Under the pieces are notes generated by a model. It ran no database searches. It saw only the letters and a program-made list of their open reading frames with translations, and was not told the DNA's origin. From contig NZ_LSJM01000030.1 in the NCBI RefSeq assembly GCF_001557215.1, positions 1-32,973 on the forward strand: a stretch of DNA of 32,973 bases. Reading direction: 5' to 3'. The translations under genes were made by a program, and so were the position numbers. Below are positions 15,885 to 24,868 of the stretch, piece after piece (the first letter of the stretch is position 1; each line of letters begins with the position of its first letter). This DNA comes from Sphingomonas sp. CCH9-E2 (GTDB lineage Bacteria; Pseudomonadota; Alphaproteobacteria; Sphingomonadales; Sphingomonadaceae).

Positions 15885-16363
15885 TCGATCGTCCGAATTA
15901 CATCACGCCCGCCGGCTATTCGGCGCTCAAGGCAGAATATGACCAGCTCTTCGCCACCGAACGCCCGGCGTTGGTCGAAACCATCGCCTGGGCCGCAGGC
16001 AATGGCGACCGCTCGGAGAATGGCGACTATATCTACGGCCGCAAGCGGCTGCGCGAGATCGACCGGCGGCTCGGCTGGCTGGCGAAGCGGATGAAGGCCG
16101 CCAAGGTGATCGACCCGGCGAAGCAGGAAGACCGCTCGAAAATCTGGTTTGGTGCCACCGTCACGATTGCCGACGAAGACGACAACCACCGCACCTTGAC
16201 CCTGACCGGCGACGACGAGGCGGATGCAGGCGCTGGCCGCATCGGCTGGAACTCCCCCCTCGCCCGCGCGCTACGCGGTGCCGCCGTGGGCGACCTGCGC
16301 CGCGTGATGCTCCCGGCGGGGGAGAGGGAGTATGAGGTAGTGGAAATCAGCTATCCGGGCTGA
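15881..16363 (+). CDS. greB: Transcription elongation factor GreB
   Basis: Secondary-channel factor that stimulates RNA polymerase to cleave backtracked transcripts. It has 160 aa, normal length, with the N-terminal antiparallel coiled coil (about 1-75) and the FKBP-like C-terminal domain. The acidic tip is GDRSENGDY with D43 and E46, which place the catalytic magnesium. Assignment to GreB over GreA rests on the long basic KRLREIDRRLGWLAKRMK helix, which matches GreB. TTG 15881 overlaps the GNAT stop (TTGA); no downstream ATG keeps the conserved N-terminus, so TTG is taken as the start. No terminator is seen in the 28 nt before the stop of the convergent ppk2. Confidence 0.92.
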   Translation: MIDRPNYITPAGYSALKAEYDQLFATERPALVETIAWAAGNGDRSENGDYIYGRKRLREIDRRLGWLAKRMKAAKVIDPAKQEDRSKIWFGATVTIADEDDNHRTLTLTGDDEADAGAGRIGWNSPLARALRGAAVGDLRRVMLPAGEREYEVVEISYPG

Positions 16364-16391
16364 TTCTCGTCGCCATCGTCGACCGCTGCAG

Positions 16392-17171
16392 TCAGTCGAT
16401 CACCCCGGCGGCCCGTGCCGCGGCTTCCACTGCCGGATCGAGCGCGGGCGGGTCCATCGGCACCCGTGCCTCCAGCGCATGGGCGATCGCGGTCAGCGCG
16501 GCGATCCGCGCCGCCTTCTTGTCATTGCCATCAATGACGACCCAGGGTGCGATCTCGGTGTTCGTCCGCGCAAACATTTCGTGCATCGCATCCAGATAGT
16601 CCGCTCGCCGCGCGCGATTGCGATAATCGTCCAGCCCCGTCTTCCACCGCTTCCAAGGGCTTTCGATCCGTTCGCGCAGCCTTTTGTCCTGCGTTTCCTG
16701 CGTCACATGGACAAAAATTTTGATCAGTGTCGCGCCGGTCTCAGCCTGCTGCGCCTCGAAATCGTTGATCTCGGCATAGCCGCGCCGCCACTCGGCCTCA
16801 CTCGCATAGCCCTCGACCCGCTCGACCAGCACCCGGCCATACCAGCTGCGGTCGAATACCGCGATATTGTGCTGCGCGGGCAGCCGGCGCCAGAAGCGCC
16901 ACAGGAAATGGTGCGACAGCTCCTCCGGCGTCGGCGCGCTGATCGGCCACACCTCGAAATAGCGCGGGTCCCATTCGGCGGTCAGCCGCTTGATGATCCC
17001 GCCCTTCCCTGCCGCGTCCCAACCCTCGAACACGATGATCGCGCGGCGCTTGTGGATGATGTGCGCGGTCTGGATATGCCCCAGTCGCTCCTGCAGCGTG
17101 GCGAGGCGGTCGGCATAGTCGTCGACCTTTCCGCCCTCTTCAAAGTCGGAAAGGTCGATCGACTTGCTCAT
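16392..17171 (-). CDS. ppk2: Polyphosphate kinase 2 family protein
   Basis: Cytosolic P-loop enzyme that transfers phosphate between polyphosphate and nucleoside mono- or diphosphates. 259 aa, single-domain form. Walker A GWDAAGKG lies at about 50-57, Walker B FDRSWYGR at about 106-113 with D107, and the lid region contains RIESPWKRWKTG. The subclass, and so whether the substrate is AMP, ADP or GDP, cannot be decided from these motifs. ATG 17171 is 3 nt past the aspS stop on the same strand, so they probably share a transcript. A ppk1/ppx pair lies about 3.4 kb away. Confidence 0.92.
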   Translation of the reverse strand: MSKSIDLSDFEEGGKVDDYADRLATLQERLGHIQTAHIIHKRRAIIVFEGWDAAGKGGIIKRLTAEWDPRYFEVWPISAPTPEELSHHFLWRFWRRLPAQHNIAVFDRSWYGRVLVERVEGYASEAEWRRGYAEINDFEAQQAETGATLIKIFVHVTQETQDKRLRERIESPWKRWKTGLDDYRNRARRADYLDAMHEMFARTNTEIAPWVVIDGNDKKAARIAALTAIAHALEARVPMDPPALDPAVEAAARAAGVID

Positions 17172-17174
17172 GGA

Positions 17175-18974
17175 TCAGCCCTTGTTGTCCATTGCCTGCG
17201 GGGCCAGCCGGATGTGCAGTTCCTTCAACTGCTTCTCGCTGACCGGCGACGGGGCCTGCATCATCAGATCCTCCGCCTTCTGGTTCATCGGGAAGACGAT
17301 GACCTCGCGGATGTTCGGCTGGTCGGCGAGCAGCATCACGATCCGATCGACGCCCGGGGCCGAGCCACCATGCGGCGGCGCGCCATATTTGAACGCGTTG
17401 ATCATGCCCGCGAAATTGCTGTCCACATCCTGCTGGCTGTAGCCGGCGATCTCGAACGCCTTGTACATGATCTCCGGACGGTGGTTCCGGATCGCGCCCG
17501 ACGACAGCTCGATGCCGTTGCACACGATGTCATACTGCCAGGCGAGGATGTCGAGCGGATCCTTGGTCTCCAGCGACTCCAACTCGCCCTGCGGCATGCT
17601 GAACGGGTTGTGGCTGAAATCGATCTTCTTCGCGTCCTCGTCATATTCGAACATCGGGAAATCGACGATCCAGCAGAATTCGAACCGGCTCTTGTCGATC
17701 AGCTCCAACTGCTCGCCGACGCGGGTACGCGCGAGGCCCGCCAGCTTGGCGGCCTGAGCCTCCTTGCCCGCCGCGAAGAATATGCCGTCGTTCGGGCCGA
17801 GGCCGAGCGCATCGGCAATCGCCTTCATGCCCTCCTGCCCATGGTTGTTCGCGATCGGACCGCCGAACACGCCATCCTTCTGCGTCGCATAGCCAAGGCC
17901 GGGGAAACCCTCGGCCTGCGCCCATGCGTTCATGTCGTCGAAGAATTTGCGGCTCTTCTCCGCCGTGTTCGGCGCGGGGATCGCGCGCACGACATCGCCC
18001 GCGGCGACCATCGACGCAAAACGCCCGAAACCAGAGCCTTTGAAGTGGCTGCTGACATCGGAAATGAGGATCGGGTTGCGCAGGTCGGGCTTGTCATTGC
18101 CGTACTTCAGCATCGATTCGCGGTATGGAATGCGCTTGAACGGCAGCGGGCTGACCGTGCGGCCCTTGCCCTGCCAGTTCGCAAACTCCTCGAACACGCC
18201 GTGCAGCACTGGCTCGATCGCCGCGAACACATCGTCCTGCGTGACATAGCTCATCTCGAAATCGAGCTGGTAGAATTCACCCGGCGAACGATCCGCACGC
18301 GCGTCCTCGTCGCGGAAGCACGGCGCGATCTGGAAATAACGGTCGAAGCCCGCAACCATCAGCAGTTGCTTGAACATCTGCGGCGCCTGCGGGAGCGCGT
18401 AGAACTTGCCCGGATGCACGCGGCTCGGCACCAGATAGTCGCGCGCGCCTTCCGGTGACGACGCGGTCAGGATCGGCGTCTGGAACTCGGTAAAGCCCTG
18501 CTCGATCATCCGGCGGCGCAGCGACGCGATGACGTGACTGCGCAGCATGATGTTGGCATGCAGCCCTTCGCGACGCAGGTCGAGGAAGCGGTTCCGCAGA
18601 CGGATTTCCTCAGGATACTCGGCATCGCCGAACACCGGCATCGGCAGCTCCTGTGCCGCCGACTGGACCGTCACACCCTTGGCGAACACTTCGATCGCGC
18701 CGGTGGCAAGGTTGGCGTTCACCGTCGCCTCGCTGCGCGCCTTGACCACGCCGTCGATCGTCACGACCGATTCGACGCGCAGCCCCTCCAGCACCGGCAG
18801 CGCCGGCGAATCGCTGTCGCACACGATCTGGGTCACGCCATAATGGTCGCGCAGATCGACGAACAACACGCCGCCATGGTCGCGCTTGCGATGGATCCAG
18901 CCCGACAGACGGACGGTTTCGCCGACCTGATCGGCAGTCAGCTGGCCGCAACTGTGGGTGCGATAGGCGTGCAT
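17175..18974 (-). CDS. aspS: Aspartyl-tRNA synthetase, probably non-discriminating
   Basis: Class II synthetase of 599 aa with the bacterial layout: N-terminal OB anticodon-binding domain (about 1-110), catalytic domain with motif 2 ([15 protein letters not shown]) and motif 3 ([13 protein letters not shown]), and the bacterial GAD insertion in between. In the anticodon domain the sequence reads RDHGG with H33. Discriminating E. coli AspRS has Leu at this place, and relaxed AspRS enzymes such as that of Pseudomonas have His, so I infer that it also charges tRNA-Asn, for correction by GatCAB. ATG 18974 gives the usual start [19 protein letters not shown] at 19044-19039 on the minus strand may be its -35, but the matching -10 is poor. 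Confidence 0.96.
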   Translation of the reverse strand: MHAYRTHSCGQLTADQVGETVRLSGWIHRKRDHGGVLFVDLRDHYGVTQIVCDSDSPALPVLEGLRVESVVTIDGVVKARSEATVNANLATGAIEVFAKGVTVQSAAQELPMPVFGDAEYPEEIRLRNRFLDLRREGLHANIMLRSHVIASLRRRMIEQGFTEFQTPILTASSPEGARDYLVPSRVHPGKFYALPQAPQMFKQLLMVAGFDRYFQIAPCFRDEDARADRSPGEFYQLDFEMSYVTQDDVFAAIEPVLHGVFEEFANWQGKGRTVSPLPFKRIPYRESMLKYGNDKPDLRNPILISDVSSHFKGSGFGRFASMVAAGDVVRAIPAPNTAEKSRKFFDDMNAWAQAEGFPGLGYATQKDGVFGGPIANNHGQEGMKAIADALGLGPNDGIFFAAGKEAQAAKLAGLARTRVGEQLELIDKSRFEFCWIVDFPMFEYDEDAKKIDFSHNPFSMPQGELESLETKDPLDILAWQYDIVCNGIELSSGAIRNHRPEIMYKAFEIAGYSQQDVDSNFAGMINAFKYGAPPHGGSAPGVDRIVMLLADQPNIREVIVFPMNQKAEDLMMQAPSPVSEKQLKELHIRLAPQAMDNKG

Positions 18975-19072
18975 GAGCAGTTTCCAACGGTTTCAGGTGA
19001 AAATAACAGGCCGCGCGCATCCCTTTCACGCGCCCCTTTGTCAACCCGCGCGGGCTTGGCTATGGGCCTGCG

Positions 19073-20251
19073 ATGCATATTCACGGCCTGATTCAAGACT
19101 CGGCAACGCTCGCCAACCTCTGCACCCGCCTCGCGCAGCAGCCGTTCATCACGGTGGATACCGAGTTCATGCGGGAAAACACCTTCTGGCCCGAGCTGTG
19201 CCTGATCCAGATCGCCGATACCAACGAGGCTGCGGCTATCGATCCGATGGCCCCGGGCATCGACCTGACCCCGCTGCTCGACCTGCTCGTGAACAATGAG
19301 AACGTGCTCAAGGTCTTCCACGCCGGCGGGCAGGATCTTGAGATCGTCTATAACCTGACCGGCAAGACCCCCCACCCGCTGTTCGATACGCAGATCGCGG
19401 CGATGGCGCTGGGTCAGGGTGAGCAGATCGGCTATTCCAACCTCGTCGAAACCTATCTCGGCATCACCGTCGACAAGGGCGCGCGCTTCACCGACTGGTC
19501 GCGCCGCCCGCTCGACAAGCGCCAGATCGATTACGCGATCTGCGACGTCACCTATCTCTCGGAAATCTTTCCCAAGATGCTGGCGAAGCTCAAGAAGACC
19601 GGCCGCGGCGACTGGCTGGACGAAGAGATGGAGCGGATCGCCGATCCCGAAAACTATCGCAGCGACCCCGACAAGGCGTGGCAGCGCATCCGCATCTCCA
19701 GCCGCAAGCCGGAGGTGCTGGGTCGCCTCAAGGCGCTGGCCGCCTGGCGCGAGCGAGAGGCCCAGGGCAAGGACCTGCCGCGCGGCCGCATCGTCAAGGA
19801 CGAGACCATCGCCGACCTCGCCGGCAACCCGCCGCGCAAGCAGGCCGACCTCACCAAGGTGCGCGGCCTGTCCGCGACCTGGGGCGGCAACGATATCGGC
19901 GGTCGCCTGATGGCAGCACTCGAAAGCGCCATTCCGATGTCGTCCGACGAGATGCCCCCACGCGACGACCGCAAGCTGCCGCTCGGCAAGGAAGGCGCAT
20001 TGGTCGCCGACCTGCTCAAGCTGCTGCTCAAGATCCGCGCGCGCGACATCAACGTCGCCGCCCGCCTCCTCGCCCGCACCGACGATCTCGAGGCGCTCGC
20101 TGCCGGGCAGCGCGAAGGGCTTTCGATCCTGCGCGGCTGGCGCTTCGAACAATTCGGTCGCGATGCGCTCGCCCTTGTCGAGGGTCAGCTTGGGTTCACC
20201 GTGCGTAACGGAAAGCTCAAGATGACGCGTACCGAGGAGCCGAATCCATGA
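19073..20251 (+). CDS. rnd: Ribonuclease D
   Basis: DEDDy-type 3'-5' exoribonuclease that trims stable RNA precursors such as tRNA 3' ends. 392 aa. Exo I is D29-T-E31, Exo II includes D88 in HAGGQDLEIV, and Exo III is Y154 and D158 in YAICDVTYL, so all metal ligands and the catalytic Tyr are present. One or two HRDC-like helical domains follow from about residue 205. It diverges from aspS over 98 nt. Its stop overlaps the ATG of the I78-type gene (ATGA). The alphaproteobacterial form lacks obvious insertions. Confidence 0.95.
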   Translation: MHIHGLIQDSATLANLCTRLAQQPFITVDTEFMRENTFWPELCLIQIADTNEAAAIDPMAPGIDLTPLLDLLVNNENVLKVFHAGGQDLEIVYNLTGKTPHPLFDTQIAAMALGQGEQIGYSNLVETYLGITVDKGARFTDWSRRPLDKRQIDYAICDVTYLSEIFPKMLAKLKKTGRGDWLDEEMERIADPENYRSDPDKAWQRIRISSRKPEVLGRLKALAAWREREAQGKDLPRGRIVKDETIADLAGNPPRKQADLTKVRGLSATWGGNDIGGRLMAALESAIPMSSDEMPPRDDRKLPLGKEGALVADLLKLLLKIRARDINVAARLLARTDDLEALAAGQREGLSILRGWRFEQFGRDALALVEGQLGFTVRNGKLKMTRTEEPNP

Positions 20252-20532
20252 AAACCGCCCTGCTGATCGCCCTGCCCCTGACGCTCGCGGCATGCGGCTA
20301 CGAACGCCCTGCGCCCGGGACCGGTGTGCGCGAATGCAATGCCGATCGCGTCCAGCCTCTGGTCGGACGCGAGGCCAAGCCGCAAGTGATCGACCGCGCC
20401 AGGCAGCGCTCGGGCGCGCGTACCGTTCGCGTGATCAAGCCGGGCATGGCGGTGACGATGGACTATCGCTCGGATCGGCTGAACGTCGAACTGGACGATG
20501 TGAACACGATCAAGGCACTGCGTTGCGGCTAA
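20248..20532 (+). CDS. Small lipoprotein with I78-type (protease inhibitor) domain
   Basis: A 94-aa exported lipoprotein: MKTALLIALPLTLAAC is a complete signal with lipobox LAAC, lipidated C16. The mature part has the pattern of the I78 inhibitor family: a Cys-Asn-Ala element (RECNADRVQ), a GREAKPQV segment, then VRVIKPGMAVTMDYRSDRLNVELD and a closing Cys-Gly. Members of this family inhibit serine proteases such as elastase, although most bacterial copies are untested. The gene overlaps rnd by 4 nt, so it depends on rnd translation, an unexpected pairing. Its stop is 3 nt from the stop of convergent ppx. Confidence 0.82.
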   Translation: MKTALLIALPLTLAACGYERPAPGTGVRECNADRVQPLVGREAKPQVIDRARQRSGARTVRVIKPGMAVTMDYRSDRLNVELDDVNTIKALRCG

Positions 20533-20535
20533 GCC

Positions 20536-22047
20536 TCAGCCACTGACCTCGACCCCAGCCGCCAGTCCCAGCGCCCCTGCCAGCGCACGGTGCCGCTTCT
20601 CGACCGCTTCGCCGTAAAGCGCGGCATCATCCTCGCGCAGGTGCAGTTGGAGCACGTCCCCCTCGATCGCCACGCGTGACCGGCGCAGCGGACCGGCAAC
20701 CCCGCCCGACAGCCGCTGGCCCAGCCGCATCGCCAGCCCCCACAGCCGCGCGCGCTCCAGCGCATCGGGTGACGCCAGCTGCCCCACCGGTGCCGGAGAC
20801 TCGAGACCCCCGCCAAGTGAGGTGAACAGCGCCTGGGCCAATGCCGCCCGCCCGCCTGCGTCAATCCCGACCCAATTGCCGTGCAACGCAATCTCCAGCC
20901 CGCGTTCGGCCCGAAATTCGGGGTTCGCCCGCCAGCCGACATCGGCGAGCAGACAGGCTGCATGGCGCAACCGCGTCAGCGAGTCATCCTCGTCGCCGAA
21001 CAGCGGGGCGATCCACGCATCGAGCAAGTCGCCATGTTCGGGAAACCGCCCCGACCGCCGCGCCTCATCACGCGTCGCAACGATCAACGGATCGGCCCGC
21101 CGTTCCTCCGGCGTCAGCTCGCCATAGAGCAACCCTTCGCGCAGGCCGAACGCCGACGCGACCGTCTCGCTGCTGCCGAGATGCTTGATCAGCGACCCGA
21201 GCAACGCCGCGGCGTGATCGAGCGTGCCGACGCGGCCCGACGACAGGTTCGGCACCGATCGGATGCGGCTCTTGCCCATCTGCGTGATCGTCCGCTGCAG
21301 CCGGATGATCGTCGATGGCGGCATCGCATATTCATGGATGACGGGCAGCGGATAGCCGGTCAGATGCATGTCGAGCCGTGCCAGCGCCCGCCACGATCCG
21401 CCAACGAGGTAGAAGGGCAGCCCCTCCCCGCGCTTGCTCCACCCGGCCTCGTCAAGCATCCGCGCGACGGTCTTGTCGAGCACGCCCTTGCCCTGCGACC
21501 GGATCGCCTCCAGCCGCAGCACGCCGAGCGGGAAGGACACGCGGTCGGTCACCGTGCCCGCAACGACGCGCACCAGCTCCAGCGATCCGCCGCCCAGATC
21601 GCCGACAATGCCGTCAGCGTCGGGAATGCCGGACAGCACGCCATAGCCCGCGGCCAGCGCCTCGGCCTCACCCGACAGCAATTCGACCTTCAGACCCAGC
21701 GCGCGGGCAATGTCGAGCAGGCGATCGCCATTGCTGGCGTCACGCACCGCCGCCGTCGCCACGGTACGCAGCGAATCGACCTCCATCTCCCGCGCCAGAC
21801 TCGAAAAGCGCGCCAGCGCGGTGGTCGCGAGCATCAGCGCATCGTCGCCGATTGCCCCGGTCTCGGCGAGCGAGCGGCCGAGCCCGGCCATCACCTTTTC
21901 GTTGAACAGGATCGCGGGCAGACGCGCCGCCCCGTCATAGACGACCAGGCGGATCGAGTTCGACCCGATATCGATAATCGCGGTGCGCCGCGCCTTGGGC
22001 ACCGCCAATGCCCGCGGCTTACGCTGCAACAGGCTGGAGACGCTCAA
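20536..22047 (-). CDS. ppx: Exopolyphosphatase (Ppx/GppA family)
   Basis: Actin-fold phosphatase of 503 aa that removes terminal phosphate from polyphosphate, and possibly from pppGpp. The phosphate-1 motif is IDIGSNSIRLVVYDG near residue 25, and the phosphate-2 motif is GDLGGGSLELV near 150. A helical HD-like C-terminal region follows from about 310, as in longer Ppx proteins. The start is TTG 22047, which overlaps the TGA of ppk1 (TTGA); no in-frame ATG precedes the first conserved strand. It is last in the DUF2066-hda-ppk1-ppx run, so polyphosphate synthesis and breakdown are made from one transcript. Which of the two substrates it prefers cannot be told here. Confidence 0.93.
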   Translation of the reverse strand: MSVSSLLQRKPRALAVPKARRTAIIDIGSNSIRLVVYDGAARLPAILFNEKVMAGLGRSLAETGAIGDDALMLATTALARFSSLAREMEVDSLRTVATAAVRDASNGDRLLDIARALGLKVELLSGEAEALAAGYGVLSGIPDADGIVGDLGGGSLELVRVVAGTVTDRVSFPLGVLRLEAIRSQGKGVLDKTVARMLDEAGWSKRGEGLPFYLVGGSWRALARLDMHLTGYPLPVIHEYAMPPSTIIRLQRTITQMGKSRIRSVPNLSSGRVGTLDHAAALLGSLIKHLGSSETVASAFGLREGLLYGELTPEERRADPLIVATRDEARRSGRFPEHGDLLDAWIAPLFGDEDDSLTRLRHAACLLADVGWRANPEFRAERGLEIALHGNWVGIDAGGRAALAQALFTSLGGGLESPAPVGQLASPDALERARLWGLAMRLGQRLSGGVAGPLRRSRVAIEGDVLQLHLREDDAALYGEAVEKRHRALAGALGLAAGVEVSG

Positions 22048-24233
22048 GCGCCGCGCTCGGCGCGCCAGCGGCGCAGCGACAGCTTGGGCACGGCCCCGCT
22101 CGATTCGAGCGCTGCGCCGCGGCCCGACAGCGACGGGTTGGTCATGAAATAACGATGCAGGTTGAACGGCTTGGCGCCGGGTTCGTCGCGGATATAGCGG
22201 CCATCGGGCTGCAACTCCCAGCTTTGCTCGGTATCGATCAGGTTCGCCACCATCACCTGATCAAGCACCTGATCGTGAACCGTAGGGTTGATGATCGGAA
22301 GCATGAACTCCACGCGCCGGTCAAAGTTGCGCGGCATCCAGTCGGCGGAGGAGATGTGGAGCTGCGCGCCGTCATTGGGCAGCGGCTTGCCGTTGCCGAA
22401 TGCCCAGATGCGGCTGTGCTCCAGGAACCGGCCGACCACCGACTTGACCCGGATGTGCTCCGACATCCCCGGGACGCCCGGCCGCAGGCAACAAATGCCG
22501 CGGATGATCAGGTCGATCTCGACCCCGGCATTGCTCGCCTCATACAGCTTCTCGATCATCACCGGATCGACCAGGCTGTTCATCTTGGCCCAGATCGCCG
22601 CCGGCTTGCCGGCCAGCGCGTTCGCGATCTCCTGATCGGCGAGTTCGATCAGCCGCTCGCGCAAATGGCGCGGCGACACCGTGAGCAACTCCAGCCCCTC
22701 GGGTTCGACATAGCCGGTGACGTAATTGAAAATCTTCGCCGCATCGCGCCCGACGCGCGGATCGGCGGTAAAGAAGCTGAGGTCGGTATAGATGCGCGCG
22801 GTGACCGGGTGATAGTTCCCGGTACCGAAATGGCAGTAGGTGCGAAACTCGTCGCCCTCGCGCCGTACCACCATCGATACCTTGGCGTGGGTCTTCCAAT
22901 TGGTGAAGCCATAGATGACCTGCACGCCCGCACGTTCGAGCGCGCTGGCCCAGAGCAGGTTCTGCTCCTCGTCGAACCGCGCCTTGATCTCGACCACCGC
23001 GGTCACCGACTTGCCGGCTTCGGCCGCGGCGATCAGCGCCTGGATCACCGCCGATTGCTTGCCCGCGCGGTACAGCGTCTGCTTGATCGCGATCACATCG
23101 GGGTCGCTCGCCGCCTGCTTGAGGAAGGCCAGCACGACGTCGAAGGATTCATAGGGGTGGTGGACGACGATGTCCTTGGCCTTGATCGCGGCAAAGCAAT
23201 CGCCGTCATATTCGCGGATCCGCTCGGGAAAGCGCGCGACGAAGGGCGGGAATTTGAGGTCGGGCCGATCCTCGTCGACGATCAGCGCCAGATCGCCATT
23301 GCCCAGGAAGCCGCCGGTCTCGGTCAGCAGCGCCTCGCTGCCGCCCAGCTCTTCCTTGAGTACCGCTTCGAGGCCGGGGTCGATCCCCTCCTCCATCTCC
23401 AACCGGATCACGCGCCCGCGCCGCCGCCGCTTGATCGCGGTGCGGAAGTAGAGGACCAGATCCTCCGCCTCCTCCTCCAGCTCGATATCGCTGTCGCGCA
23501 GCACGCGGAAGGTCGCCGATTTGCGGATCTCGAAGCCGGGGAACAGCACCGGCGCGAATTGCTTCACCAGCGTTTCGACCGCGATGTAGCGCGCCGTCTC
23601 GCCCGGCACGCGCACGAAACGCGGCGTCGCGGCGGGCAGCAGCACCAGCTCGCGCACCGCTTCACCGTCGCTGGTGCGCACCAGGTCGAAAATCACGCTC
23701 AGGCCCTTGTTCGGGATGAACGGGAACGGATGCGACGGATCGAGCGCCTGCGGCGTCAGGATCGGGAAGATCTGCAGCCGGAAATGCTCTTCCAGCCAGG
23801 TCGCGGTGTCGCCGGTCACCCCATCGGCGTCGAGCACTTCGATCCCGCGCTCGGCCAGCTCGGCGCGGATATCCTGCCACACGGTCTGCTGGCTATCGAC
23901 CAGGTCGGCGGCATCGGCGACGATCGCCGCCAGCTGCTGCGCCGGGGTCAGGCCGTCGGTCGAATGCGCTTCGACCTCCTGCATCTGCTGTCCCTTCAGA
24001 CCCGCCACCCGAACCATGAAGAATTCGTCGAGATTCGAGCCGGAAATCGACAGGAAGCGCAGCCGTTCGAGCAGCGGATGGGCGGTGTTGCACGCCTCCT
24101 CCATCACCCGCCGATTGAACGCCAGCCACGACAGTTCGCGGTTGAAGTAACGCGCATCCGCCGACGTCACCGTGGTTGGCGTGTCGCCGCCCTCAACTCG
24201 GGGCAGATCGGCGTTGGCGTGCGCGCGGGTCAT
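22044..24233 (-). CDS. ppk1: Polyphosphate kinase 1
   Basis: Membrane-associated enzyme that builds polyphosphate from ATP. 729 aa with the usual four domains: N-terminal helical domain beginning YFNRELSWLAFNRRV, the head domain, and two PLD-like catalytic domains. The autophosphorylated His is H449 in KTHAK and the second essential His is H606 in EHSR; the downstream SSADWMPRNFDRRVE segment is intact. ATG 24233 overlaps the hda stop (ATGA) and was chosen over the frame running further upstream, which only shadows hda. The stop overlaps the ppx start. A separate PPK2 lies at 16392-17171. Confidence 0.97.
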   Translation of the reverse strand: MTRAHANADLPRVEGGDTPTTVTSADARYFNRELSWLAFNRRVMEEACNTAHPLLERLRFLSISGSNLDEFFMVRVAGLKGQQMQEVEAHSTDGLTPAQQLAAIVADAADLVDSQQTVWQDIRAELAERGIEVLDADGVTGDTATWLEEHFRLQIFPILTPQALDPSHPFPFIPNKGLSVIFDLVRTSDGEAVRELVLLPAATPRFVRVPGETARYIAVETLVKQFAPVLFPGFEIRKSATFRVLRDSDIELEEEAEDLVLYFRTAIKRRRRGRVIRLEMEEGIDPGLEAVLKEELGGSEALLTETGGFLGNGDLALIVDEDRPDLKFPPFVARFPERIREYDGDCFAAIKAKDIVVHHPYESFDVVLAFLKQAASDPDVIAIKQTLYRAGKQSAVIQALIAAAEAGKSVTAVVEIKARFDEEQNLLWASALERAGVQVIYGFTNWKTHAKVSMVVRREGDEFRTYCHFGTGNYHPVTARIYTDLSFFTADPRVGRDAAKIFNYVTGYVEPEGLELLTVSPRHLRERLIELADQEIANALAGKPAAIWAKMNSLVDPVMIEKLYEASNAGVEIDLIIRGICCLRPGVPGMSEHIRVKSVVGRFLEHSRIWAFGNGKPLPNDGAQLHISSADWMPRNFDRRVEFMLPIINPTVHDQVLDQVMVANLIDTEQSWELQPDGRYIRDEPGAKPFNLHRYFMTNPSLSGRGAALESSGAVPKLSLRRWRAERGA

Positions 24234-24868
24234 GGGTCCTCGTCTCGGATTGGGGCGTCGGGTTCGCGAAGCAGCCCCGCCGCGGTCAATGTGGCGCGCG
24301 CCATCGCAATCGACAAGCGCCGGTTGCCGCGGCGGCTCGCCTCTTCCTCCAGCGCTTCGGCGGTGCGGAGGATCGCAAGATGCGTCCGCTCGATCCGCCG
24401 CAGGATCCACGCCACTATATCAGGGGGTGCGACAAGTTCGTGACGGTCGATCAATTGTGCCAGCAGGTCATGCGCCAGCGCATCGTCGGGCGGGCCGATC
24501 TGCGCGATCACGCTCGCGCCCAACCGGGATCGCAGATCGGGCAGGCGCACTGCCCAGGCGGGCGGCGCGCGCTCGGCGACTAGGAACAACGGCTTCTGCT
24601 CGGCCTGCGCTGTGTTCCAGGCGTGGAACAGGGCCACTTCGTCCGCGCGGTCGGCATCGTCGAACATCGTGCCGCCGCTGCGCTTCACCATGGTGCGCGC
24701 GAGCAGGCTGCGGCCCGACTTGCGCGGCCCGACGATGATCCCGGTCATCACCGGCCAGGTCGCCCAGCGTTCGAGCAACTGCACCGCCTGCGCATTCGAC
24801 TCGCCGATCAGGAACCTGTCCTCGCGCGCGCTGGCTGGTCGGGCGAGCGGCAGGGAAAGCTGGCTCAT
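24230..24868 (-). CDS. hda: DnaA-related regulatory inactivator Hda (HdaA)
   Basis: A short AAA+ protein (212 aa) related to the DnaA ATPase domain, without the DNA-binding domain. Residues 3-8, QLSLPL, form a clamp-binding motif, as in Hda proteins that dock on the DNA polymerase beta clamp. The P-loop is GPRKSGRSLL at about 47-56; the Arg in place of Lys also occurs in E. coli Hda. The Walker B-like DDADR is at about 70-74, and the RR/KSGRxxSIA sensor-2 helix lies near the end. Hda stimulates ATP hydrolysis by DnaA after initiation. Its start overlaps the DUF2066 stop by 4 nt (ATGA) and its stop overlaps ppk1. Confidence 0.88.
   Translation of the reverse strand: MSQLSLPLARPASAREDRFLIGESNAQAVQLLERWATWPVMTGIIVGPRKSGRSLLARTMVKRSGGTMFDDADRADEVALFHAWNTAQAEQKPLFLVAERAPPAWAVRLPDLRSRLGASVIAQIGPPDDALAHDLLAQLIDRHELVAPPDIVAWILRRIERTHLAILRTAEALEEEASRRGNRRLSIAMARATLTAAGLLREPDAPIRDEDP

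Noticed and set aside
16479..18458. 659-codon open frame on the plus strand opposite aspS and ppk2
   Set aside because: Spans two real genes on the other strand, which a functional gene would not be expected to do, and lacks any family resemblance.
19016..19044. aspS promoter with TTGACA -35
   Set aside because: Seventeen bases on lies GATGCG, a very poor -10; the pairing is not good enough for a feature call.
22008..24443. 811-codon open frame on the plus strand opposite ppk1 and hda
   Set aside because: Antisense shadow; composition is biased toward Arg, His and Asp and shows no domain.
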